From Nonlabens dokdonensis DSW-6 (GTDB lineage Bacteria; Bacteroidota; Bacteroidia; Flavobacteriales; Flavobacteriaceae), in NCBI RefSeq assembly GCF_000332115.1, contig NC_020156.1, positions 1-64,000 of the forward strand: DNA of 64,000 nucleotides, written 5' to 3'. Below are positions 34,430 through 43,914 of the stretch, in pieces. The position numbers and the translations under genes are program-made. Position 1 is the first letter of the stretch. Each line of letters starts with the position of its first letter. The notes beneath the pieces are model-generated. The model made no database searches, had not been told where the DNA came from, and worked only from the letters and a program-made list of their open reading frames with translations.

Positions 34430-35410
34430 TCATTCACTTAATTTATTGTAAAATAAATAAACGCCATCTTTAGCTTTATTTCCATAAAGTTGTATTGCAA
34501 GCTTCTCAACTATGAATTTAAAGCTCATACCAGCAAAGTTGATTTCGGTCTTTTTACCTTTATAAAATCTATTTAACTTTCTAAAAGGTACTTTCTGTCC
34601 ATTTACAAAAACTAATGGTTTAGGTTCATAAGCAGAATAAAAGGCACCGCCCAAATAAAAGACTTCGTGTTCTGCAAGAAGTTCCTGTTGATCTAAGAGC
34701 TGTTTTCTTGAAATAATTATATCATTTGATTGAAAACTATGACTGTAGTTATAACCATCTTCCTCGGTAGATTCGCTTACACCTTGAAAAGTGTAAGAAA
34801 GGAGATTATTTTCTTGAATTAAATTCTCTGGCACGTTTAACGTATAATTACCTTCTTTATCTGTATAAGTAGAAATATAATCAGTTAATCCATAAAAAGT
34901 GACCTTTACTTTCGCTAGCTTTTTATTAGTTTGTTTAGACTTTACCGCTCCTTTAATCTTTAAATTTATAATGGGTGCATTTTGAAGCTTTTGTTCTGCG
35001 ACAGTGCCTGGCTTTTTAATTTTGTTATCCTTGTTACCAGTATTGCTTTTTATATCTTCCACATAACTATTAAAGGTCGGAGAATACGCTTTTGTACTTT
35101 CTTGGGCATTTCCCAAAGCAACCGCACCTATACTAGCCGCGATCATTAATTTAGTTGCTGTTTTAGAATAATTAATTGAAATTAAATCCTTTTCTTTATG
35201 AAATACAGGTTGTACCAGCTGGTTTGAAGACATTTTACCGCAAGTATTCTTATTCTTTTTCAGATAATCAAGAATTTCATTTGTAGATTTATTTGTAAAG
35301 TCTATTACACTTTTTGTGCAAGACTTACAAAATCTGCCTTTGTGATCTGGTAGCATGTCGCTCCAGTTTTCATTACACTCGTTTTCAAATTTGAGATGGT
35401 AAGTTTTCAT
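34430..35410 (-). CDS. Carboxypeptidase-regulatory-like domain membrane protein
   Basis: Protein of 326 residues. N-terminal 40 residues have C12, C28 and C31 in the pattern GRFCKSCTKSVIDFT, a cysteine motif recurrent in Bacteroidota. A hydrophobic segment (about 86-101) could anchor it, leaving a C-terminal periplasmic region with a CarboxypepD_reg-like beta domain (150-200, DKEGNYTLNVP) and a terminal TonB-plug-like block (LYGNKAKDGVYLFYNK). Probably a signal or envelope protein related to TonB-dependent systems; function unknown. Confidence 0.7.
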   Translation of the reverse strand: MKTYHLKFENECNENWSDMLPDHKGRFCKSCTKSVIDFTNKSTNEILDYLKKNKNTCGKMSSNQLVQPVFHKEKDLISINYSKTATKLMIAASIGAVALGNAQESTKAYSPTFNSYVEDIKSNTGNKDNKIKKPGTVAEQKLQNAPIINLKIKGAVKSKQTNKKLAKVKVTFYGLTDYISTYTDKEGNYTLNVPENLIQENNLLSYTFQGVSESTEEDGYNYSHSFQSNDIIISRKQLLDQQELLAEHEVFYLGGAFYSAYEPKPLVFVNGQKVPFRKLNRFYKGKKTEINFAGMSFKFIVEKLAIQLYGNKAKDGVYLFYNKLSE

Positions 35411-35547
35411 AACGTTTTAAATTTATAAAATAAAAATAAAACAGAATCGGCTCGTTCAAAATTATGAATGAGTAAAACCTACTTTTCATTTAGTGAAATC
35501 ATTATTCTGACTCCATTCAAGTTAGTACCTGATAAATAAGTGGAAAT

Positions 35548-35904
35548 TTACTCCTCTTCGTCCTTGACTTTTGGAACAAAAAGTGACGCTCGTTCTAACA
35601 GTTTCTCAGAAACTTTAAAATTTGCGCTAAATAAATAAGAAGCATCTTCTCGTGCATGCTGAAAGTATGCTGTTTTTGCCCAGCGCAAATCAGTTGCTTT
35701 TTTCAAGAACTTTTCATGAGATAAAATGTGTGCAACCTCATCATTTTTCCAAACTAAAATTTTAAAAATTCCTATCCCGTTTTGAGCACATCTTTCAATG
35801 ACGGTTTTGAAATCCTCGGATGGAAACAAAAATACTTGATCCTCTTTTTGAGTGTAATTAAGATCTTTAAAAACTAGTTTTGTGAAAAATTCTTCAATTT
35901 CCAT
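35548..35904 (-). CDS. Conserved hypothetical protein
   Basis: Soluble protein of 118 residues that I do not recognise. It lacks a signal peptide and membrane segment, is rich in Phe and Lys, and ends with an acidic tail. It has an exact -7 element TACCTTTG 20 bp before the ATG, which supports it as a real gene. Confidence 0.6.
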   Translation of the reverse strand: MEIEEFFTKLVFKDLNYTQKEDQVFLFPSEDFKTVIERCAQNGIGIFKILVWKNDEVAHILSHEKFLKKATDLRWAKTAYFQHAREDASYLFSANFKVSEKLLERASLFVPKVKDEEE

Positions 35905-35923
35905 TATGCATATTTTAGAGCGG

Positions 35924-35931
35924 CAAAGGTA
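35924..35931 (-). promoter_or_regulatory. -7 element (TACCTTTG) for the 118-residue gene
   Basis: Exact TAnnTTTG match on the minus strand, 20 bp before the ATG. Confidence 0.5.
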
Positions 35932-35989
35932 CTTCTATCTTAATGGATTTTTACCTTATATGTAATTAAGATTAAGATGGTTTTTATTC

Positions 35990-36005
35990 CGCTTTCGCGA
36001 AAGCG
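35990..36005. repeat. 16-bp palindrome copy, intergenic (perfect)
   Basis: Perfect CGCTTTCGCGAAAGCG within an 18-bp palindrome (35989-36006). Confidence 0.95.
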
Positions 36006-36035
36006 GAACTATTTCAAATAAAGCTTTTCAAAATA

Positions 36036-36518
36036 TCAATTTCCTGAGGAAGAATTAGCGTCAAATTGTGCTTTTACGTGAGGTTTATTCAAATCTAAAA
36101 GGGTAAATATCCCAAGTATAATACCTAAAACCCCAGTAATACAATTGATAATAGCAATAGCAAAGACAAAATTATAATTGCGTCGCTCTCTCAAATATTT
36201 ACTGGCGAGTATAGTGAGAATGCCTAAAACAACTGTGATTACAAATCCAAATCCTCCTATAATAATTATAAAAGTACCTGGGTTAAATGGCATGTCTGAT
36301 TGATTATCTATGGGAGCAAACATTAATGCCGACCCTACAAAAATGTATAATAGAAAAAACAAGGATAAAAGGATCGTGAGAATACCCTTTACCAGATGCA
36401 ATGTTGCAAAAGTGTTGATGTTATCTGTAGGCATGTAGTTGTAATATTGCTGCTGGTATTGCTGTTGTTGTTGCTGCTGCTGAGCAGATTGTTGATTTTG
36501 GTGGTCTGAGCTTTCCAT
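36036..36518 (-). CDS. Glutamine-rich small membrane protein
   Basis: Protein of 160 residues with a soluble Gln-rich N-terminus (two runs of Q within residues 7-24, encoded by mixed CAA/CAG) and three hydrophobic segments (about 43-68, 82-108, 118-143). It resembles Bacteroidota CCC-motif-like small membrane proteins but has no recognisable domain. The codon mixture means the run is not a simple slippage product alone. Confidence 0.65.
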   Translation of the reverse strand: MESSDHQNQQSAQQQQQQQQYQQQYYNYMPTDNINTFATLHLVKGILTILLSLFFLLYIFVGSALMFAPIDNQSDMPFNPGTFIIIIGGFGFVITVVLGILTILASKYLRERRNYNFVFAIAIINCITGVLGIILGIFTLLDLNKPHVKAQFDANSSSGN

Positions 36519-36694
36519 AAGGCTTGCGTTTCTTTATAGGTAGCTTTATAGACATCTTTGTTACAATCAACAACAAATTGAAATTAAAATTACTAACTCT
36601 TATAAACTTAAAACTTCTACCAGAATTACAAAGTCTACTGTCAAAACAAATTGCTAATCAATAAATGTGATGATACAAATAGACCTCAAAATCC

Positions 36695-36702
36695 TACCTT
36701 TG
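36695..36702 (+). promoter_or_regulatory. -7 element (TACCTTTG) 4 bp before the rluF ATG
   Basis: Exact TAnnTTTG match followed by CAAC and ATG; predicts a leaderless transcript. Confidence 0.5.
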
Positions 36703-36706
36703 CAAC

Positions 36707-37438
36707 ATGTCAGAAACTACAGGAATACGCATTAATAAATATCTGAGTGAACAAGGTTTTTGCTCAAGGCGCGCCGCAGATAAACTTATAGAGCAAGAAC
36801 GTGTTACCATCAATGGCAAAGTGCCGCAAATGGGTACTAAAGTGATGCCTAAAGATGAAGTAGCTGTGGATGGCGAACTTATCTCAAAAAAGAAAGAGAA
36901 GCCAGTTTATCTGGCGTTTAATAAGCCAGTAGGAATTGTTTGTACAACCGATACTCGCGTAGAAAAGGACAATATCATTGATTTTATTAATTATCCTACA
37001 CGCATATTTCCTATCGGGAGACTAGATAAAATGAGTGAAGGACTTATATTTCTTACTAATGATGGAGACATAGTAAATAAAATATTGCGATCTCGTAATA
37101 ATCATGGTAAAGAATATATAGTTACTGTAGACCGATCTATAGATGAGCGTTTTATTCAAAGAATGTCGTCTGGAATCCCAATACTTGATACGGTAACAAA
37201 GGAATGCGAAGTAGAGCAAATAGGTCGCAAAACATTTAGAATCGTTCTTACACAAGGGCTCAACAGACAAATACGTCGCATGTGCGAATATCTAGATTAT
37301 CGCGTGACAAAACTTAAGCGTGTACGTATAATGAATGTGAAATTAGATATACCTCATGGAACGTATCGAGATTTAACCAAAGAAGAGCTTTCTGAGCTGG
37401 ATAGATTGACGAGTAAGAGCGCTAAAACCCTTGACTAA
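36707..37438 (+). CDS. rluF: 23S rRNA pseudouridine synthase RluF-type
   Basis: Pseudouridine synthase of 243 residues. S4 RNA-binding domain at 6-60 (RINKYLSEQGFCSRRAADKLIEQ), then the RsuA/RluB/E/F catalytic domain with GRLDKMSEGLIFLTNDGD containing the catalytic aspartate. LNRQIRRMCEYLDYRV supports RluF over RsuA. It modifies U2604 of 23S rRNA in E. coli; the same site is assumed here. Starts 4 bp after a -7 element. Confidence 0.92.
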   Translation: MSETTGIRINKYLSEQGFCSRRAADKLIEQERVTINGKVPQMGTKVMPKDEVAVDGELISKKKEKPVYLAFNKPVGIVCTTDTRVEKDNIIDFINYPTRIFPIGRLDKMSEGLIFLTNDGDIVNKILRSRNNHGKEYIVTVDRSIDERFIQRMSSGIPILDTVTKECEVEQIGRKTFRIVLTQGLNRQIRRMCEYLDYRVTKLKRVRIMNVKLDIPHGTYRDLTKEELSELDRLTSKSAKTLD

Positions 37439-37515
37439 GTGCTAATAAGAGTTAAAACATTAGAGAGGTATTTGTAACGTTTTTATATTTAGTACTTCTT
37501 ATAAAATAAAAACTT

Positions 37516-38892
37516 ATGAAAAAGATCTTCTTTTTTACATGCTTGCTGCTATCCATTAATTCTCATTCTCAAAATGAGAAAGCACAAAGAATAGATAGTT
37601 TGTTCACTGCGATGAATCAAAATAACGAGTTCAACGGTGTAGTACTTTTTGCAGAAGATGGAAAAGTGATTCACAAAAAAGCTTACGGTATTGCTGATTT
37701 TGGAACCAATTCACCTCTGACAACTGCATCTGTTTTTGATCTTGCTTCAGTTTCTAAGCAATTTACTGCTATGGGAATTGTTATTTTAATGGAACAAAGA
37801 AAACTAGCATTAGAAGATCCGATTTCAAAATATCTCCCAGAATTAGAGTTCTATCCTATCATTTCTATAGAAAATTTACTGACTCACACTTCAGGTTTGC
37901 CAGATTACATGGACTTGATGAATGAGCACTGGGATCATAGTAAAATTGCTACAAATAAAGATGTCATCGATATGATGGCACTTAAAAAGCCAGAGTTACT
38001 CTTTGAGCCAGATTCTGAATATGAATATTCTAACACAGGTTACCTACTTCTCGCAAGTATTATTGAGAAAGCGTCAGGAATGAGTTATGGTGATTTTTTA
38101 TCTAAGCATATTTTTAGGCCTTTGGAAATGAACGCAACTGTTGTGAACAGACCGCGATTTGCTCCAAAAGAAATTCCTAACCTTACCAAAGGCCATGTAA
38201 ATGGTACTGATGGCAATCCAGTCGTAATAGATAGTTATGGCACTGATCAAGTTTCTTACTTTCTTGATGGAATCGTAGGCGATGGAATGGTCAACTCTAC
38301 GGTAGACGATTTATACAAATGGGATCGCGCATTGTATACAGACCAACTAGTTTCTCCTAGAAGTAAAGACAAAATCTTTACACCACACGTATTAAGCAAT
38401 GGCAAATTGACCAATTATGGATATGGCTGGCAATTAAAAGATCATGAAAAATACGGTAAAACAATAGGTCACTCTGGCGCTTGGGCAGGTTACTTGACTT
38501 ATATAGAAAGACATGTAGATAAAGATAAAACTTTCATCTTTTTACAAAACACCTCTTTAATGACTACTGGTAATCCAGTGCTCAACAGTCGTAAAATTTT
38601 ATACAATGAACCTATTGAAATAATTGAATTTATTGAGAAAGAATATACTGTGAGCGAGTTAAAATCTTATACAGGTATTTATAAAAACGCAGCTATTGCC
38701 ATGGATATCACTATCGCCATAGATGGTAATCAATTAACTGGACAAGCAACCGGGCAAGGAGCTTTTCCTTTAGATAGTTATGAAGATCATAAGTTCAAAT
38801 TTGATCCCGCAGGAATTACTATCATCTTTAGTGATGATAAAAATTCTTTTAAAATTAAACAAGGAGGAAACATTACTTTGTTTAGTAAATAA
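37516..38892 (+). CDS. Exported serine hydrolase of the beta-lactamase/PBP family
   Basis: Protein of 458 residues with signal peptide ending near S18-Q19. SxxK nucleophile S78-V-S-K81, YSN at 171-173, and HSG near 316 define the class C-like (DUF PF00144) fold. A C-terminal beta domain of about 90 residues follows (ELKSYTGIYKN). Such proteins are usually D-aminopeptidases, esterases or carboxypeptidases rather than true beta-lactamases; the third motif HSG instead of KTG fits that. The DinB-like gene follows 18 bp later. Confidence 0.88.
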   Translation: MKKIFFFTCLLLSINSHSQNEKAQRIDSLFTAMNQNNEFNGVVLFAEDGKVIHKKAYGIADFGTNSPLTTASVFDLASVSKQFTAMGIVILMEQRKLALEDPISKYLPELEFYPIISIENLLTHTSGLPDYMDLMNEHWDHSKIATNKDVIDMMALKKPELLFEPDSEYEYSNTGYLLLASIIEKASGMSYGDFLSKHIFRPLEMNATVVNRPRFAPKEIPNLTKGHVNGTDGNPVVIDSYGTDQVSYFLDGIVGDGMVNSTVDDLYKWDRALYTDQLVSPRSKDKIFTPHVLSNGKLTNYGYGWQLKDHEKYGKTIGHSGAWAGYLTYIERHVDKDKTFIFLQNTSLMTTGNPVLNSRKILYNEPIEIIEFIEKEYTVSELKSYTGIYKNAAIAMDITIAIDGNQLTGQATGQGAFPLDSYEDHKFKFDPAGITIIFSDDKNSFKIKQGGNITLFSK

Positions 38893-38910
38893 AGTAAAAA
38901 CGTTTCTAGT

Positions 38911-39372
38911 ATGAAATCTCAAATCCTTGCTCAACGTTATGATGATGTAATTTTTAATGGAAAGCACATAGCTAATACAAATTATCATGCATTTCTTCAA
39001 GAGATTGATTATGAAACAGCAATTTCTCGGGATCTTCACGTTAACAGTATTGCGCAGTTAACCAGACACGTTCATTATTACATAAATGGAGTTGCCCAAG
39101 CGTTGCAAACCGGTCATTTAAAAATTAAAGATGCGCATAGCTTTGATTTTGAGCCAATACAAAATGAGACCGAATGGAATTATATAAAAAAGATATTTTT
39201 CAAAGATGCCTCAACTTTATCGAAGCTTATAAAAGAAACGCCTGAATTTAAACTAGCACTTCCATTTATAGATGAGAAATATGGCTCGTTAGAGAGAAAT
39301 ATCAATATGATGGTAGAACATTGTTATTATCATCTCGGACAGATGGTTCTTTTATCAAAAATCATTAATTAA
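38911..39372 (+). CDS. DUF1572 / DinB-like protein
   Basis: Protein of 153 residues with DinB-like metal-binding histidines: H in LTRHVHYYINGV and H in VEHCYYHLGQMVLL. Four-helix bundle expected. Members include thiol-dependent enzymes and stress proteins, but this one cannot be placed. It follows the serine hydrolase by 18 bp, probably in the same transcript. Confidence 0.75.
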   Translation: MKSQILAQRYDDVIFNGKHIANTNYHAFLQEIDYETAISRDLHVNSIAQLTRHVHYYINGVAQALQTGHLKIKDAHSFDFEPIQNETEWNYIKKIFFKDASTLSKLIKETPEFKLALPFIDEKYGSLERNINMMVEHCYYHLGQMVLLSKIIN

Positions 39373-39426
39373 TTTCAAAACCTCCTAAATTCAGATGATC
39401 ACATCTAGAAACCCTTAAAACAAAGA

Positions 39427-40893
39427 CTATAAATTTTCTGGTACTAATGCCAGACTATTGAAAAGTCTTGCTTTGGAACTAAGCAACTTTACTCCTACTT
39501 CAAGTCTTTTAAGACTGGACTCAATTAATTTGTTTTCTCTAGAATTTATTAAAAAGAGTGAGCTGTCACCTAGGTCAAATTTACGTATCTCTGCATTGAG
39601 CATTTGTTGAGAGTCTTCTACAATTTCTTGAGTAATTTCATTTTGTAACGTGTAAGAATCAATTTCATTGAAAATTGCCTTCACCTTATTCTCAATAGCT
39701 AGTGAAGTAGCCAGAACATCGTATTCTGCATCTTGCAACTTGATTTCGGCTAGTTTAACGTCTCCTCTTTCTTTTCTAAGAAATAGCGGTGTAGAAAACT
39801 TTATCCCAGCTTTATAATCGTTAGAATTGTATGCACTAGCGTCATTCCAGTCAGGCGATATAAAATTATAATTTGCTTCTAACTTAGGCAGTAATTTATT
39901 TGCCTTTAACTGTCTTTCTACCTCAAGTTGATCCATTTTAAGCCGCAATGCCAAAATCTTTGGATGATTCTCTACTGTGAACAAATCAAGAGATTGCCCC
40001 ATAATCTCTAGAGCTGCGTCAATTTGGGAGATCAAGTCTTCCTCTGGCACAACATTATCTTGCAACTCAACAGGGACACCATCGATCCAAAGGTAGTTGG
40101 AAAGCTCTAATCGCTTCTTGATAAAATCAATTTTAGCTTGCTCAAAACCTAGCAAACGTTTCTTTACAGCAATACGCGCCTCAACAGAATCAATCACTGC
40201 TTTATCTCCTACTTCTACACTTCTTTTTATAGCATTAAGTCTTATTTGAGAATTCTCAAGAATTTCAGAAAACAATTCTCTTTCCTGAGCAGCTTGCCAC
40301 CATTCAAAGTACACCTGCGTAGCATCAAATAATACTGCGTTTACTAGCAAGTCCCGCTCTGACTGAGTTTGCTGTCTAAAAAGTTTTGCCTTTCTCAAGG
40401 TAGCCATACGATCGTTAATCCACAATCCTTGTCCTAACTGCACAGTAACTCCGGCACTGTATAAACCATCTTCTGGCACAGTTAATGAAGGGTCTAAAAA
40501 GGAACCTTCGTTGCGCTCTGCACCTGCCTTAAATTCTACTCCATACCATGTAGGTATCTTGAATGCACCTCGCAATTCATCGTAGTATTCTGTTCCTTTA
40601 AAATCTTTGCGGTCATAATCCACTTCGATTTTAGGGTCAAAACCTCCTCGAGCTTTCAGTAATTGCGCTTGTCCTTGATCGATAATAAGTCCAGCCTGTT
40701 TTACAACTGGATGGTGTTTTTTTACATAGCCTAGATATTCTTTTAGGCTCATTACAATCGTTGTATCCTGCAACACGTTTTGAGGAGTTTGTTGTGGCGT
40801 TTGCTTTCGCGAAAGCGGTACCGCAACCAGCTTCATTCCTACCATCAACATTAAGATCACAACCAAGTAAGAAACCTTGCTATTTCTTATCAT
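39427..40893 (-). CDS. TolC-family outer membrane efflux protein
   Basis: Outer membrane channel of 488 residues with N-terminal leader (MIRNSKVSYLVVILMLMVGM) and two long heptad-rich coiled regions separated by an internal repeat, as in TolC. A palindrome copy encodes P-L-S-R-K-Q just after the leader. ATG at 40893 is preferred; the frame extends 17 codons upstream inside the HlyD gene. It is the last gene of the TetR-ABC-HlyD-TolC operon and overlaps the HlyD gene by 14 bp. Confidence 0.85.
   Translation of the reverse strand: MIRNSKVSYLVVILMLMVGMKLVAVPLSRKQTPQQTPQNVLQDTTIVMSLKEYLGYVKKHHPVVKQAGLIIDQGQAQLLKARGGFDPKIEVDYDRKDFKGTEYYDELRGAFKIPTWYGVEFKAGAERNEGSFLDPSLTVPEDGLYSAGVTVQLGQGLWINDRMATLRKAKLFRQQTQSERDLLVNAVLFDATQVYFEWWQAAQERELFSEILENSQIRLNAIKRSVEVGDKAVIDSVEARIAVKKRLLGFEQAKIDFIKKRLELSNYLWIDGVPVELQDNVVPEEDLISQIDAALEIMGQSLDLFTVENHPKILALRLKMDQLEVERQLKANKLLPKLEANYNFISPDWNDASAYNSNDYKAGIKFSTPLFLRKERGDVKLAEIKLQDAEYDVLATSLAIENKVKAIFNEIDSYTLQNEITQEIVEDSQQMLNAEIRKFDLGDSSLFLINSRENKLIESSLKRLEVGVKLLSSKARLFNSLALVPENL
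40802..40817. repeat. 16-bp palindrome copy inside the TolC gene (15/16)
   Basis: TGCTTTCGCGAAAGCG, read as PLSRKQ near the mature N-terminus. Confidence 0.9.
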
Positions 40894-42238
40894 TATTACC
40901 TTTTTTAGAAGTTTCTGGAGTGTAGTAATTAGGTGGGAAACCATTTAATTGACGCCATATTTCATACCAAATAGGAACATCTTCCAACAATGCTATGGTA
41001 TAAGCACCAGAACCAGGTCGAAGAGCATCTGGCCATTTATTGTCTTCCTCATCTGGAGCAAGAAGAATTCGATATTTACCTTTTCCTTCAGTAATAAAAG
41101 TTTCTACCGCAATGACCTCAGCACCGTAAGTTCCATAAGAAGCGTTAGGCCATCCTGAAAAGATAATCGCTGGCCATCCATCAAATTGTACTCTTACTTT
41201 CTCACCAACATGAATCAATGGTAAATCGATAGGATCTACAAATGTCTCTACTGCAAGGTCATAATTGAGCGGCATGATATTAATGAGAGGTTCACCTTCT
41301 TTAAAGGTTTCTCCTTTACCTGCTTTAATGGCTTTGTTAAGATAACCATCTTGAGGAGCAGTTACAAAGTAAAGGTCATTCCTAATTTGATAATTAGTTC
41401 TATCGGTTTCTAATTTACTCACCTCAGCCTCAACACCTAACTGGCTGGATTGAGCTGTAAATTGATCGCTACGAGCTTTTTGAATTTTCTCAGCATATTC
41501 TTGTCTGATTCTATTCACCTCAATTTCTGCATTGATCAATTCATTTTTACTTTGTAAAAGCTTTTGCTCTTTTTCAGCTCTTTTTGCAAGTGTCGATTGT
41601 GCTTTTAAGCTTTTATCTTCTACTTCTGCCGGAGATTTGATTCCAAATTTAAGAAGGCTATCAGTTCGTACGTATTGTTTCTGAGCAATCAATTGATCAT
41701 TTATAGCTGCGATTAAGGCTGTACTGTCCTGAATGATCTTCATTTCGGCTTGTTTGTACTTGTTTCTTGCCATGTCTAACTTAAGCTCTCTTTCCTGATT
41801 CAGCGCTCCTATTTGTCCATCTAAAGCTTTTATTTTTTCTCGATAAGACTGCACGCTAGCTGACTTTGCATCAATTTGTTGACCTGTACGAGCAACAATA
41901 TTTGGATCCATATATTCACTTTTCACCTCGCTAATTCTTAGAATCGTATCGCCTAGTTTTACACGATCACCTTCTCTAACGTACCACTCTTCTATCTGGC
42001 CTGCAATAGGAGATTGCAAAGTGAGAGGTCTTTGTGCTGGTGTAAGCGTTGTTACAAAGCCTTTGCCGTTGATGTTTTGAGTCCATGGAAAGAACAAAAG
42101 TATGAAAGCAAAAATGGCAAAACCTCCTAAAAAACGATTAAACAACTTATAGTGCTTTCTTTTATGCACACGTCTACCTGCCTTAAAGTTATTTAAACTC
42201 AAGGAATCTACCATAGGGTTGTTAGAAATATTAAGCAT
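40880..42238 (-). CDS. HlyD-family periplasmic adaptor protein
   Basis: Adaptor of 452 residues linking the ABC transporter to the TolC channel. One membrane segment at about 35-55; a lipoyl-like half (LQSPIAGQIEEWYVREGDRVKLGDTIL) precedes a long coiled-coil hairpin (about 115-275) and the second lipoyl half (APQDGYLNKAIKAGKGETFKEGEPL). It is 2 bp downstream of the ABC gene. Export of a peptide, lipid or drug is possible; no cargo gene is next to it. Confidence 0.88.
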   Translation of the reverse strand: MLNISNNPMVDSLSLNNFKAGRRVHKRKHYKLFNRFLGGFAIFAFILLFFPWTQNINGKGFVTTLTPAQRPLTLQSPIAGQIEEWYVREGDRVKLGDTILRISEVKSEYMDPNIVARTGQQIDAKSASVQSYREKIKALDGQIGALNQERELKLDMARNKYKQAEMKIIQDSTALIAAINDQLIAQKQYVRTDSLLKFGIKSPAEVEDKSLKAQSTLAKRAEKEQKLLQSKNELINAEIEVNRIRQEYAEKIQKARSDQFTAQSSQLGVEAEVSKLETDRTNYQIRNDLYFVTAPQDGYLNKAIKAGKGETFKEGEPLINIMPLNYDLAVETFVDPIDLPLIHVGEKVRVQFDGWPAIIFSGWPNASYGTYGAEVIAVETFITEGKGKYRILLAPDEEDNKWPDALRPGSGAYTIALLEDVPIWYEIWRQLNGFPPNYYTPETSKKGNNDKK

Positions 42239-42240
42239 AA

Positions 42241-43914
42241 CTACTGATCTAAGATTAATTTACCGTTGTGTAAAGTTACCAATCTACCGCAACGTTTTCT
42301 CCATTCTATATTCTGACTTACTACCACTAGCGACCATCCGTTATCTGGATCTGTTAAAAAGTCCATGATTCTTTTTGCTTCATCTTGATCAAATTGATCT
42401 AAAGGATCTTTCAAAATTAAAATTTTAGGATTTCTTACTATGCTTCTTGCTAGAATAATCTTTTTGGAAACGGTATAGCTCAACTCTTTACCTTCAGGAA
42501 ATAAAGTAGTCTCTAATCCATGAGGCAATTTCTTTAAAAATTGGTTTAAACCGACTTTTTCAAGTGCCCAATAAATGCGGCTGTCATCTATCGATTCATC
42601 ACCAAATGTTATATTATCTCTTAATGTTCCCTCAAAAGGAGTTTCTTCGGTTAAGGATTGTCCTAAGTTTGATCTATAATAATTAAGGTCAAGACCTCTT
42701 AAGTCTGAATTATTAATGTAAATACTACCGTTAGTAGGTTCTATGATCCCAGCAATTAGTCTTAATAAAGTGGCTTTACCACTTCCATTTGCACCATTTA
42801 TCAAGATAGTACATGTCTCTGAAATTTTTAGAGTTACCTCGTCAAGAATAGGTTGTGTTCTATCTGGAACAGAGTACGTTATATTGTCTAATTCTACGGT
42901 AAAGTTTTGTTCTATACCAAAAGGCTTCTCTCCAGTTTGAGGTTCTAATTCTCTATCGACTACTTGAGCAATTTTCTCTAAAGAAGTCAACATATCATAA
43001 AACGACTCTAGACCAGAAATAATTTTTTCTACGGCGCCTATGATGATTAAGATAATCAACTCTGCAGCTACAAATTGACCTATGTTCATTTCTTGACTTA
43101 AAACAAGTAATCCTCCTATAATAAGAAGTCCTGCCGTAATAAGTACTTTAAAACCAATTAACTGAATAGCCTGAACAATTAAAATTTTAAAGTGCTTTTC
43201 ACGGTAATTTAGGTATCCAGAAACCAGCTCGTCGTTTTTATCGACCGCATGACTAGTCGCACCAGATAATTTGAAACTAACTAAAGATCTTGCTATCTCT
43301 TGCAACCAGTGAGCTACTTTATATTTACTTTTAGACTCTAAAAGACTTGTTTCTAAACCTTTCTCTGCTGTGTATTTAAAAAGGAAGTAAGCGAGAACTA
43401 CCAACAAAACTCCATATATAATAAAGAATGGATGATAAAAAGAAAGCAATAGAAGCCCAAAAATAATTTGCAATATTGCCGTAGGATAATCTACTAGCAA
43501 TTTGGAAAGACTTTTTTGAATAGTTAGTGTATCAAAGAAACGATTTGCTAATTCTGGCGGATAATACCCTTGTAAAGCACTCATTTTTATCTTAGGAAAT
43601 CGGTAAGCAAATTCAAACGATGCTCTAGTGAAAATTTTCTGCTGAATGTTCTCTGTAATTCTAATTTGCATGATCTGAAGAACCCCACCAAAACCTACTC
43701 CTAAAGTTACAAGAACGACTAGTAAAATCCAAGAGGTACTTATTTGAGCGCCTTGAATGAGATTGATAATTGCCTGTATTCCTAATGGGAGCGACAATCC
43801 CACTATTCCCGCAAATATGGCGTAATAAAATATTTGTCTAACGTCTTTTTTATCAGCCTCAAGCATACGAAGCAATCGTTGCCATGAAGTAAGGATATTT
43901 TTATTTTTTTCCAT
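42241..43914 (-). CDS. ABC transporter with degenerate ATPase motifs
   Basis: Half-transporter of 557 residues: six membrane segments at about 25-310 and a nucleotide-binding domain at about 335-557. The ATPase motifs are altered: Walker A reads GANGSGK380-A381-T instead of GKS/T-T, the signature reads LSYTVS (478-483) in place of LSGGQ, Walker B reads LILK502-D503-P where DE is expected, and the H-loop histidine is Q534. It may have little or no ATPase activity, or use a modified mechanism. It overlaps the TetR gene by 14 bp and precedes HlyD and TolC genes. Confidence 0.87.
   Translation of the reverse strand: MEKNKNILTSWQRLLRMLEADKKDVRQIFYYAIFAGIVGLSLPLGIQAIINLIQGAQISTSWILLVVLVTLGVGFGGVLQIMQIRITENIQQKIFTRASFEFAYRFPKIKMSALQGYYPPELANRFFDTLTIQKSLSKLLVDYPTAILQIIFGLLLLSFYHPFFIIYGVLLVVLAYFLFKYTAEKGLETSLLESKSKYKVAHWLQEIARSLVSFKLSGATSHAVDKNDELVSGYLNYREKHFKILIVQAIQLIGFKVLITAGLLIIGGLLVLSQEMNIGQFVAAELIILIIIGAVEKIISGLESFYDMLTSLEKIAQVVDRELEPQTGEKPFGIEQNFTVELDNITYSVPDRTQPILDEVTLKISETCTILINGANGSGKATLLRLIAGIIEPTNGSIYINNSDLRGLDLNYYRSNLGQSLTEETPFEGTLRDNITFGDESIDDSRIYWALEKVGLNQFLKKLPHGLETTLFPEGKELSYTVSKKIILARSIVRNPKILILKDPLDQFDQDEAKRIMDFLTDPDNGWSLVVVSQNIEWRKRCGRLVTLHNGKLILDQ

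Noticed and set aside
37516..38892. Class C beta-lactamase
   Set aside because: The third motif is HSG rather than KTG and a C-terminal extra domain is present; better called a serine hydrolase.
40894..40944. Longer start of the TolC-family gene inside the HlyD gene
   Set aside because: Would place 17 residues before an evident leader peptide; ATG at 40893 fits better.
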